The notes beneath the pieces were generated by a model. It did no database searches, was not told the origin of the DNA, and saw only the letters and a program-made list of their open reading frames with translations. A stretch of 47,029 bases of DNA from contig CAMYKK010000025.1 of NCBI GenBank assembly GCA_947258975.1, forward strand, positions 1 through 47,029, given 5' to 3'. The first letter of the stretch is position 1. Each line of letters begins with the position of its first letter. Positions 9,000 to 17,388 of the stretch are shown piece by piece. The position numbers were made by a program, and so were the translations under genes. This DNA is from an uncultured Gammaproteobacteria bacterium. Its GTDB lineage: Bacteria; Pseudomonadota; Gammaproteobacteria; Arenicellales; JAANXG01.

Positions 9000-10658
9000 A
9001 TGAGCCGGTCATCTATGCGATCAACGCCTTTTGTTCACATCGCGGTGGTGCTGCTGATTGGGGCCGCAATCGGGCTGGCATACTACCTCCGGTTCGGGAA
9101 CGGCCTGCATCAGGATCCATCGCCGCAGGATCCTTCAAACGCCGGGGTCGACGTCGCCAGCGGCACAGCCACCGAGCAATTGCGCGTTGACGCGCCCGAG
9201 TCCGGCCCGGCAGCCGCGGAACCATCAAAACCAAGCACACCTGCCCGAGCGCCCGCCGCGGCCGTAACCTCCGCCGCGGCGGCAGCCACCACCGAAATCG
9301 ATGAGCCCCAATCATCTACGGCGGAAAAAGGAAGCTTATCCATATCAGGACGGGTATTGAACCTGCGTGGCGATCCGATATCCGGCATCCAGATCAACTC
9401 ACGCCGGTTCGAACCATCGACCAATCGTTTTTCGTCGGATCAACAGTCGGCACACAGCCGCGCCGCAGGCCGGTACATCATCAACGGATTAACCGCCGGC
9501 GACTATCAGCTCCGAACGACCCAAAGCGACCGCTATACTTCCGCGACTATTTACGTGCGGGCTGGTTTTCGATCCGCAGATATCGTGCTCAACGATGGGT
9601 ATCAGTTACGGGTAATCGGAACCGTCACCGATGCCTTCGGTTATCCCTTGGCCGGCGTGGAAGTGATCCCGTCGCACAGCGGCGGGGCTACGACCACGGA
9701 TGAGGCGGGGCACTACACCACTACGCTCGTGATTCAGCGAAACCGCACCTATTCGTTTCGTTTTCGAGCGCCGGGTTACGCCGAAGCTATTCAGTCTGTC
9801 GCGGGTGTCAACGTGGTGGACGTGCCCGAAACACGGCTCGACGTGCGGCTGAGTGCAGCGGGTAATTCAGAGGTGAACGGCACAGTGGCCAACGAATACG
9901 GGACCGTCATTGCGGGCGCACAGATCTGGATGAACTCGCCATCCTTGAAGACGAGTTATCGGACGCGGAGCGATGCCAATGGGTATTATGCGATCTCCGG
10001 CGTCGAAGCGGGCCCCGACTACCAACTCACCGCCTCGGTTCACGGACTGTATGCACGCTATATCAGAAAACCTATCGCCATCGCCGACGGGGGCGTGACC
10101 CTGGATATCACCCTCTCCTCGGTAGCGGGTGGCCGCGTGGTCGGCAACATGGTGGACGCACAGGGCGAGCCCGTGCCTTCTTTTACACTGTTACTGACCA
10201 GCTCCAAAGCCGCCGGTCGGGCCCTGCCAGTGGCGGGCGACAGCACGGGTTATTTCGAGGTCGATCAGGTTCCCACAGGCAGGCTGACCTTTGTGACTCG
10301 TTCCCAACCGCGTGTCAGCATCCGCGGCGCGGAACTTACAGCGACCAGCGAAGTATTCGTGCGCTTGGTGATCGACTGGGGCGTGCATAATCTGGTCGGA
10401 CAGGTTACGGACATCTCCGGCAATCCGTTACCCGGCGTTAATGCCGCACTGACCTGGCGTCATCAGACCGGAATCATGACTAGCAGTTCATCTCGCCGGA
10501 CCTTGACGGACGCAGCGGGATTTTTTCGATTCACTCAGCTTGGTCCGGGCGTGCACCGTCTCGACTTGATGGCGAACGGTTTCCGGCGCCATAGAACACA
10601 AATCGACATCCGCGGTGATCCGGGAGAGTTGAGCATTCAACTGCATCGAAATTCTTAA
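9000..10658 (+). CDS. Membrane-anchored protein with five carboxypeptidase-regulatory-like repeats
   Basis: The 552-residue product has a single N-terminal hydrophobic segment (HIAVVLLIGAAIGLAYYL, about 13-30) and then an Ala/Pro/Ser/Thr-rich linker to about residue 110. Five beta-sandwich repeats follow, each opening with a variant of G.V.D..G.PL.GV: GRVLNLRGDPISGI, GTVTDAFGYPLAGV, GTVANEYGTVIAGA, GNMVDAQGEPVPSF and GQVTDISGNPLPGV. No peptidase domain is present. These repeats usually serve as exported adhesion or binding modules, so a periplasmic or surface role is likely. The ATG at 9000 is used; an in-frame ATG at 9015 is also possible. The heparinase-like gene follows 166 bp downstream on the same strand. 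Confidence 0.75.
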   Translation: MSRSSMRSTPFVHIAVVLLIGAAIGLAYYLRFGNGLHQDPSPQDPSNAGVDVASGTATEQLRVDAPESGPAAAEPSKPSTPARAPAAAVTSAAAAATTEIDEPQSSTAEKGSLSISGRVLNLRGDPISGIQINSRRFEPSTNRFSSDQQSAHSRAAGRYIINGLTAGDYQLRTTQSDRYTSATIYVRAGFRSADIVLNDGYQLRVIGTVTDAFGYPLAGVEVIPSHSGGATTTDEAGHYTTTLVIQRNRTYSFRFRAPGYAEAIQSVAGVNVVDVPETRLDVRLSAAGNSEVNGTVANEYGTVIAGAQIWMNSPSLKTSYRTRSDANGYYAISGVEAGPDYQLTASVHGLYARYIRKPIAIADGGVTLDITLSSVAGGRVVGNMVDAQGEPVPSFTLLLTSSKAAGRALPVAGDSTGYFEVDQVPTGRLTFVTRSQPRVSIRGAELTATSEVFVRLVIDWGVHNLVGQVTDISGNPLPGVNAALTWRHQTGIMTSSSSRRTLTDAAGFFRFTQLGPGVHRLDLMANGFRRHRTQIDIRGDPGELSIQLHRNS

Positions 10659-10824
10659 ACCTGCATCGTGCGCATGCAGTACCGGAGCATCGTCGATATG
10701 CATTGATGCCACACACCTCGCGGCAATCGGCAACCTTGTCGGCCTGCCTATTGCCCAAGGATCCGGGACGGCGGCGAAATGATCGGACAGCCGACCGCCA
10801 TAAGTCCAACTGCGGGTAAGAAAC

Positions 10825-13800
10825 GTGCTAGCGAACGTCTATCGAATTCATTATCGCCTACATATTCCGAACTCCGCTTTTCGCTGCATGGGTGCAATAT
10901 GCGGGTTAGCGTGGATCGTGGCAGCACCTGCGTTTGCCGAAGATCGCACGCCCGTACTGCCTACGGCGCAGGCGCGGCCCTATTTGTTCAACGCTGAACA
11001 CCGCGCACGTACGCGACGATTAATCGCAAACGAAGGCTGGGCGAGCGACGAATACCGTCGTGTGCAGCGGAAGGCCGCACAAGGCGATGGCTACTGGGCC
11101 GCATTCTTGTACGCATTGGAGCGAGATCCCCGGCACCTGGCGACCGCCCGCGACTGGCTGCTGACGTATGGGCGGCGCGGCGGCGACTTGCAGCGCTCGG
11201 CATCGCAGGCGTCACCGGCTTTTTTCGCGGGACCGCGGCCGTGGCTCGGTGATGTCTACTATCGCATCGACGTCAAGCCGTTGGTTGCGTTTGATTGGAC
11301 TTACAACGGGCTCACTGCAGCGGAGCGCGCCGTGGTTGAGTCCGGAATACTGGCCTCGGCCCAATTTCGCAGGCGCGCCATCGACCGCTGGCCACAGACA
11401 CCAAATCTGGTGCTCAAACCCAGCTACATGGTCGCTATGGCGGGACTGGTCACCGATGACGAACAATCCAAGCAATGGGGTTATTTTCGCCAACCGGGTT
11501 CGCCGCAAGGTGGTTACTTTCATGCGCTGAACGTGATGCTGCGCGATGGAGGAGTGTGGGGCGAAGCGCCGCTATATCCGATCTCTCACCAGAGCCTGCT
11601 GTTGATGGCACGCATGTCCCGGTACCTCTCGCTGATCGACGACGACGACTGGTTTTCGCGTACCACGCCACACGGCGGCAGCCCGCAAGCGCTGATGGAT
11701 TACTTCATCGACACCGCCTATCCAACGGAGCGCGTAACCGGTGACCGGCGCCGCATCAGAATCGCGAGTTACGGCGACGGCGCCACCGGTCCGGCGACCG
11801 ACCTGTTTCTGATCAACCAATCTGGACACCGCTACCGATTGCACGATGAGCTGGCCGCGGCTTACGCCAATACGCGGCATGCACGTTACGCCGCCTTTCT
11901 GTCCATGGTGCCGGATTACCGCGCCAACCTGACGGACCGCGCACCCCTACCCGCGACCGCCCCATTGCCATCGGCACCGTCCAAGGTCTGGCCCAGTTAC
12001 GGATTGGCCATGCTGCGCTCCGACGAATCGGCCGGGTACTGGCACAACCCGGATGCGATCGCCGTTTTGCAGATCATGTCCCAGGGATACGGCCACGATC
12101 ACCGCGACAAATTTGCCATCACCCTCCACGGCGCGGGCCAGTTGTTGTATCCGGACTACAACGCGGTGCAGTACGAGAATCCTGCGATCGGTTGGACCCG
12201 CCACACCATTGCGCACAACACGCTTACGGTTGATGGGCGAGATGCTCGCAACGCGCCGGTGACGGCGAGTGATCACGACTTCTCAGCGGAAGTGAAATTC
12301 CTCACCACCTCGTCGCACGGCGTGTTCCGTGGCGTCGACCAGACCCGCATCTTGATGTTGACGAAACAGTATCTGCTTGACGTGTTTCATGCGAAAAGCC
12401 TGCTGCCGCATCGCTTTGAGTATCTGCTGCACAGCTTCGGTCGCCCGGAGCCGGTTACCGGCCAAAGGTTCACCCCTACCGATGAGTTTCAGGCACGGTA
12501 TTGGGGAATGATTGCACCGCAGGCCAGCCGCACCGGCGAATCCTGGTCGCTGGACTTCGTGTTGGACGCGGCGGCATGGGACACCTATTTCAAATACGTG
12601 GGTGAACAACTCCACAACCAGGTCGCACAATCCTATGTCCAAGACCGGCCGTTGCACAAGGCATCGGTGCGGGTCACCGCCGCCGCTGCCAAGGACACGA
12701 CGCTTGGCTACGGCCGGGGCCGGCATGGACTGGGGATGTTGATCGCGCGCCGTGACGCCGTACATGAGGCCCAATTCACGCTTGTCCACGAGCCATATCG
12801 CGACCGTCCAGCGGTGACCCGCGTAGAAGTGGTCGCCGGTGATGATCGCGCATTGGTGGTGCGTATTGTGGCCGATGACTACACCGACTACGCGGCCGCC
12901 GCGCTCATGCCGCAAGCGGACCATGCGCTACACGTCCTGCAGGGAAATCACGACCCGCAGATCCGGTTTGCGTTCGCACGTTACGGCTGGATGCGGATTC
13001 ATCGTAACGGCCGGGTCGTGGCGCGGGGGGACTGGCAGGGAATTCGTGTTCCCACCAGCCGGCCGATGCACACAATCGATGGGGTAACCACCAAGACCAC
13101 GGACGGCTACCTCGAACACGGCAAGCTGGCATCCGCGCCGCCGCGGCGCCGGCCGGGTGCTGCACCGGCTGCACCTATCGACGTGCCGACGGCGCCAAGC
13201 TTAATCCGCATGCGCGCTGCGGATCGCGCCGCTACCTCGATCACGTTACGCAATGTAAGCAATCGATCCATAGACACACGAGTGGCATTCACGGCCGCCC
13301 GCGGCATGGAGATAGCACCCAATCCCACCGCCGTCACGCGCCTCGATGCAGGGGCCACCATCCAGGTGCCCGTAGCCATCACCACCCGCAATGCGGATCC
13401 CGGATGGGTGTCATTACGCTATCGCACCGCCTATCGTCACGACGGCGGTAAGTGGCACTGGACGCGGTCCCGGGGCCTGGCAGTGGCCGTCGGTGCAGTC
13501 TTGCAACCGATCTACGACTTCCCGAATCCTCCGGTTTACCGCGTGCATGCGCCGGATTACGTGGTGGAACTCGACATGCATCACGGACTCATTCGGCGCC
13601 TGATTCACGCCGATGGGACGACTGTCCTCGATCGCGAACCACTATTCACGCTGGCTGACGACCAGCAGATGCAATTGTTCACCGGCACAAAAACCGCGTT
13701 CACGTGGACGGTTGAAAGCCCGGCGGAGGTCGTGGCCCACGCCAACGATCGGTTACGTTGGCGCGCGAGATTTCTGGATGATCGCATTCAGTTCGGCCTC

Positions 13801-14130
13801 ATCCCCGAGTGGGCGCGGTCCGAACGGGTCTACGTCCACATGCCCGGGACCTGGGTGCCCAAATCGCGCTGGCGGCGGGGGCTCACCTCACTCGGGGAGC
13901 GGACTTTTGACGAGCCGGGCGCAGCGCCGGATCAATTGCCGGTTACTGCCCTGGAACAGGAAATCGACGCGCGCGATTGGAGCTTGTGCGTCAATTTTTC
14001 CACGCCACAGCCGGTAACCATCGTAGGCACGGGTGTACATTTTTCCCTTCCAACGCAATCCCGAGACACGTGGAGCGTGGGGTTCTGCCCTCGCGGCGGG
14101 TTGGCTGGTTGGGCGGGGCAACGCCGATAG
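10825..14130 (+). CDS. Secreted heparinase II/III-like (polysaccharide lyase) protein
   Basis: Up to 1101 residues. Translation may begin at GTG 10825 or at ATG 10888, and both give an export signal with hydrophobic core GAICGLAWIVAA and a cleavage site near AFAED. Residues about 50-380 form the alpha-helical toroid of alginate and heparin lyases, beginning YLFNAEHRARTRRLI. The heparinase II/III-like beta domain follows, with GYGHDHRDKFAI near 422 and AHNTLTVDGRDARN near 463; the first matches the conserved His region. About 380 further residues, including a segment rich in Ala and Pro near 765, form C-terminal beta domains. The expected reaction is beta-elimination of an uronic-acid polysaccharide in the periplasm or outside the cell. 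Exact family and substrate cannot be given. Confidence 0.75.
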   Translation: MLANVYRIHYRLHIPNSAFRCMGAICGLAWIVAAPAFAEDRTPVLPTAQARPYLFNAEHRARTRRLIANEGWASDEYRRVQRKAAQGDGYWAAFLYALERDPRHLATARDWLLTYGRRGGDLQRSASQASPAFFAGPRPWLGDVYYRIDVKPLVAFDWTYNGLTAAERAVVESGILASAQFRRRAIDRWPQTPNLVLKPSYMVAMAGLVTDDEQSKQWGYFRQPGSPQGGYFHALNVMLRDGGVWGEAPLYPISHQSLLLMARMSRYLSLIDDDDWFSRTTPHGGSPQALMDYFIDTAYPTERVTGDRRRIRIASYGDGATGPATDLFLINQSGHRYRLHDELAAAYANTRHARYAAFLSMVPDYRANLTDRAPLPATAPLPSAPSKVWPSYGLAMLRSDESAGYWHNPDAIAVLQIMSQGYGHDHRDKFAITLHGAGQLLYPDYNAVQYENPAIGWTRHTIAHNTLTVDGRDARNAPVTASDHDFSAEVKFLTTSSHGVFRGVDQTRILMLTKQYLLDVFHAKSLLPHRFEYLLHSFGRPEPVTGQRFTPTDEFQARYWGMIAPQASRTGESWSLDFVLDAAAWDTYFKYVGEQLHNQVAQSYVQDRPLHKASVRVTAAAAKDTTLGYGRGRHGLGMLIARRDAVHEAQFTLVHEPYRDRPAVTRVEVVAGDDRALVVRIVADDYTDYAAAALMPQADHALHVLQGNHDPQIRFAFARYGWMRIHRNGRVVARGDWQGIRVPTSRPMHTIDGVTTKTTDGYLEHGKLASAPPRRRPGAAPAAPIDVPTAPSLIRMRAADRAATSITLRNVSNRSIDTRVAFTAARGMEIAPNPTAVTRLDAGATIQVPVAITTRNADPGWVSLRYRTAYRHDGGKWHWTRSRGLAVAVGAVLQPIYDFPNPPVYRVHAPDYVVELDMHHGLIRRLIHADGTTVLDREPLFTLADDQQMQLFTGTKTAFTWTVESPAEVVAHANDRLRWRARFLDDRIQFGLIPEWARSERVYVHMPGTWVPKSRWRRGLTSLGERTFDEPGAAPDQLPVTALEQEIDARDWSLCVNFSTPQPVTIVGTGVHFSLPTQSRDTWSVGFCPRGGLAGWAGQRR

Positions 14131-14131
14131 G

Positions 14132-15607
14132 CTAATCGCTCACCAACCAAAATCCCTGCGCGGAAACGCTCGTGCGCCGCACCACCTTGGCCTCGGGCAC
14201 GGTAATCAACTCGCCGCCGATGCGGAATGTGGCCGGATTCGGGTCCACCAGCATCGCATCCAGCGACTCTGTTGCTTCCAGTTTCGGCGTCAACCGCCAC
14301 ACCGTCCTGTGATCCACACGCATGCCGGAGAGGACGTACGCATCCGACCAGCCGGCAAGTTCATCCACCAGAGAACGCCGGCCGCCATCGCGAACCACAT
14401 CGTCGAATTCCCGGAGCGCATCACTCACCAACCGGTCACTGGGTCCGCTGGCGGGCGGTATCACACTGCGCGGATTCCAGTACAGGAATTCCTCTATACC
14501 GCTTAGACCGATGTGAAAGATCAACTCTTGATAGAGATCCGAATCGCTGAGCAGGCTCTCGTTGAATTCCTTGTGCGAAATCCACGGATATATCGGCACC
14601 GGCGACGACAGCTTCATCGCGCGCATCTTGTTCACTGCATAGCGGAACGCATTGAACGGCGATTTGTGGTACGGCGCGGCACCGTCTAACTTGGAATTTG
14701 CGATATCACCGAGCCAACCGTACAACTCTCGAGACTGGTGGGTGCCAACATGCCGTCCACCATAGTATTTGTGGGCGTCGTGGCCGTTGAGGTCTAACAG
14801 GTGCAACGAAGAAGCTTGATAATACCCACCGTAGTTGGCCATTTTTGTGCGCGGGAACAATGCGCGCAGCGGAGTAAACACCGCCTGGTTGATATCATCG
14901 GCAAACCGGCGCCGCATGGCGCCGTTCCAGCGCAGATAATGATCGCTCGCGTACCAGCGCACCACCAATGACAAATCGCTAAATCCGAGTTCGGCGCCGA
15001 GCCGTTCGAACCGCGGGTCATTTTGTATGGCGGAAAAATAGTCTTGTACGCCACAGCCGTAGCGTTGGGCCAATTGGTGTAGATACCAGGAGACCGGTGG
15101 CTCCTCGAAATCCAGTATCAGCACATCGATGCCCCCCCCGGCCGCGGCATAATCGCCAAAGAACTTGGCAAATCGCTCGCGCGCCGCACGGCGGCCGTGT
15201 TCCCACCAGATTCCATGATAGGGAACCGTGCTTCCATCTTCCTTACGACACACCGCGACGTCTCCCCGTTGGTTCCGGACGGCATCGCCCGGATGGGATG
15301 CCATCACCCGGTGCATGTCCCAACTGAACATCACTCGATGACCGCGCGGCATCGCCCCAGTGGCGGTGATTGCATGGCGGATTGCCGTGTCCATGTGCGC
15401 CATGTCGGCCAAACGTATCCAGTGGAAGGGCACGATATTGTCCAGCGACTTGCCGACCGGGCTCCAACTGTAAGCATAAGTACGCGCGGACGCTGCACTC
15501 ATCGCCGCGGACACATCACCGGCGCACGAGAAGACGGCGCCCATGGACAGGCCAATGATCGCGTGCGCTCGCCCTAATCGCCAAGCTTTGTTACGCTTCG
15601 TGGACAT
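14132..15607 (-). CDS. Secreted protein of unknown family, glycosidase-like
   Basis: A 491-residue product starts at ATG 15607; the frame stays open to a TTG at 15625. The N-terminus KRNKAWRLG followed by a hydrophobic stretch and [14 protein letters not shown] is an export signal. The body has features of a TIM-barrel hydrolase: [15 protein letters not shown], then [15 protein letters not shown] near residue 165 with an acidic cluster at a strand end, then [22 protein letters not shown] and [12 protein letters not shown] do not recognise a named family. The Asp-Glu-Glu cluster is a plausible catalytic site, but this is inference. It converges on the heparinase-like gene with a single base between stops, suggesting a shared polysaccharide theme. 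Confidence 0.65.
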   Translation of the reverse strand: MSTKRNKAWRLGRAHAIIGLSMGAVFSCAGDVSAAMSAASARTYAYSWSPVGKSLDNIVPFHWIRLADMAHMDTAIRHAITATGAMPRGHRVMFSWDMHRVMASHPGDAVRNQRGDVAVCRKEDGSTVPYHGIWWEHGRRAARERFAKFFGDYAAAGGGIDVLILDFEEPPVSWYLHQLAQRYGCGVQDYFSAIQNDPRFERLGAELGFSDLSLVVRWYASDHYLRWNGAMRRRFADDINQAVFTPLRALFPRTKMANYGGYYQASSLHLLDLNGHDAHKYYGGRHVGTHQSRELYGWLGDIANSKLDGAAPYHKSPFNAFRYAVNKMRAMKLSSPVPIYPWISHKEFNESLLSDSDLYQELIFHIGLSGIEEFLYWNPRSVIPPASGPSDRLVSDALREFDDVVRDGGRRSLVDELAGWSDAYVLSGMRVDHRTVWRLTPKLEATESLDAMLVDPNPATFRIGGELITVPEAKVVRRTSVSAQGFWLVSD

Positions 15608-15657
15608 GCTATGAGTCAGCGGCAAGCCAGTGGAGTGCGACGAGGCGCGAGACGACG

Positions 15658-16014
15658 ATGACAGAAGAAACGATTTTCGCCAAGATTATTCGCCGTGAGA
15701 TACCGGCCGACATTGTATATCAGGACGAACGCGCCACCGCGTTCCGCGATATCAGTCCACAGGCACCGACACATATATTGATCGTTCCCAACAAACCCAT
15801 TCCCACGGTCAACGACGTCAGCGCGCAAGACGAAGCGGATTTAGGTCATCTTTTCGTCGTGGCCGCCGAGCTAGCCAAAGAGGAAGGCATTGCCGACGAC
15901 GGCTTTCGGCTCATCGTCAACTGCAACCGAGATGGCGGACAGATCGTATACCATCTGCACATGCACCTGCTCGGAGGCCGTCCACTCGGACGGATGGTGG
16001 CGCGGCCCAAATAG
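15658..16014 (+). CDS. hinT: HIT-family purine nucleotide-binding hydrolase (HinT-like)
   Basis: The 118-residue protein begins with [22 protein letters not shown] and ends with the histidine triad [13 protein letters not shown], both standard for HinT-type phosphoramidases that hydrolyse AMP-lysine-like substrates. The nucleotide-pocket segment [17 protein letters not shown] is intact. Length is typical. It is divergent from the unknown secreted protein with about 50 bp between starts, and convergent with the nucleoside transporter gene twelve bases away. Confidence 0.95.
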   Translation: MTEETIFAKIIRREIPADIVYQDERATAFRDISPQAPTHILIVPNKPIPTVNDVSAQDEADLGHLFVVAAELAKEEGIADDGFRLIVNCNRDGGQIVYHLHMHLLGGRPLGRMVARPK

Positions 16015-16026
16015 GAACTGAATTGC

Positions 16027-17388
16027 TCATAATAGAATGCCGACCACGGCGCCGGTGCAACAAGTAGCCAAGGTTCCGGCGACGATGCTCTTCGGTCCCA
16101 GGGCCACGATTTCATCCCGGCGCTCCGGGACCATGGTGGTCAAGCCACCAATCATGATGCCGAGACTGCCGAAGTTGGCGAAACCGCACAATGCATAACT
16201 GATGATCAGACGGCTGCGTTCGCTCAGCGCCGCGGGGGGTAAATCGGCCAACCGCAGATAAGCCAAGAACTCGTTGAGCACGGTCTTGGTACCCATAAGC
16301 GCCCCGGTGATCACAGCCTCTTGCCAAGGAATACCCATCAACCAGGTGATCGGCGCCATGAGGTACCCGAGAATTCGTTCCAAGGTCACCGGTGCATCAC
16401 CAATATCCGGCAGCAGACTCAGCAGCGCATTCACCAAGTGCACCAATGCCACAAACACTATCAGCATGGCGATGATGTTCAAAAACAGCATTAACCCGCT
16501 TTGGGTGCCCCGCGTTATCGCGTCCATGCTGCTCTTGGCATCGGTGGCCACGTCCAACACCGCTGCGGTCGCGGCACGATCATCGGGAACCATCAGCTTG
16601 GCGATGGTGATCGCCGCCGGCGCGCTGATCAGTGATGCGATGAGCAGATGGGCGACGGCGTCGGGGATAACCTCGCGCAGGAACGTCGCGTACAGTATCA
16701 ACACGGTTCCCGCAATGGTCGCCATTCCCGCACACATCAACATAAACAATTCACTGCGTGAAAGCTTTTTGAGATAAGGACGCACGAACAATGGCGCTTC
16801 CACCATGCCAACAAATACATTGGCGGCGGTTCCCAGCGCGACGGCGCCGCCGATACCCAGCGACCTTTGCAGAATAGTGGACAGGGCGCTGACGATCACC
16901 GGCAGCACCCGCCAGTATGTCAACAACGCCGTTAACGCACTGATGACTATGACTAACGGTAGCGCGCGGAACGCCAACACAAAGCTCGCACCAACTTCGG
17001 TCTCCTCGAACGGCAACGGTCCACCCCCTAAATAACCGAACACGAATGAGGAACCGGCTTCGCTGGCGTTCTGCAATCCGACTACCACATCGTTCAACGT
17101 CCCGAATAGTTTTTGTATAAACGGGAGCTTCAACAGCAACACCGCTGTGATCAGCTGAACCGCGATACCGGCAACGGCTACTTTCCACAATTTCGCCTGC
17201 CGGCGTTCGCTGAAGAGCCAAGCCAGCAGCATGAGCAACAGCAAACCGAAAGCACTTTGTAAGTTATCGATCAAGAGAACACCGGCGTTCGCGATGGAAG
17301 TGGGGAAAATACTCGTGAATTCATTATCCCACCGCAACAAACATCGGTCTACGTGGGGTGGCGCTCCGTTAGCATGGCTTTGCGGCAC
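16027..17388 (-). CDS. NupC-type concentrative nucleoside transporter
   Basis: This integral membrane protein should import nucleosides with H+ or Na+. Diagnostic segments are ANVFVGMVEAPLFVRPYL, RSELFMLMCAGMATIAGTV and NEFLAYLRLADL, followed by LIISYALCGFANFGSLG near the C-terminus. The open frame allows 453 residues from GTG 17388, overlapping the end of the upstream gene by 20 bp. Family members normally begin close to the segment IDNLQSAFGLLLLMLLAW, so a TTG at 17274 (415 residues) is a realistic start; no clear ribosome site decides it. It probably shares a transcript with the two genes upstream. Confidence 0.88.
   Translation of the reverse strand: MPQSHANGAPPHVDRCLLRWDNEFTSIFPTSIANAGVLLIDNLQSAFGLLLLMLLAWLFSERRQAKLWKVAVAGIAVQLITAVLLLKLPFIQKLFGTLNDVVVGLQNASEAGSSFVFGYLGGGPLPFEETEVGASFVLAFRALPLVIVISALTALLTYWRVLPVIVSALSTILQRSLGIGGAVALGTAANVFVGMVEAPLFVRPYLKKLSRSELFMLMCAGMATIAGTVLILYATFLREVIPDAVAHLLIASLISAPAAITIAKLMVPDDRAATAAVLDVATDAKSSMDAITRGTQSGLMLFLNIIAMLIVFVALVHLVNALLSLLPDIGDAPVTLERILGYLMAPITWLMGIPWQEAVITGALMGTKTVLNEFLAYLRLADLPPAALSERSRLIISYALCGFANFGSLGIMIGGLTTMVPERRDEIVALGPKSIVAGTLATCCTGAVVGILL

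Noticed and set aside
10662-10684. Hairpin CTGCAT/ATGCAG after the repeat-protein gene
   Set aside because: Six-pair stem without a following T-run; not convincing as a terminator.
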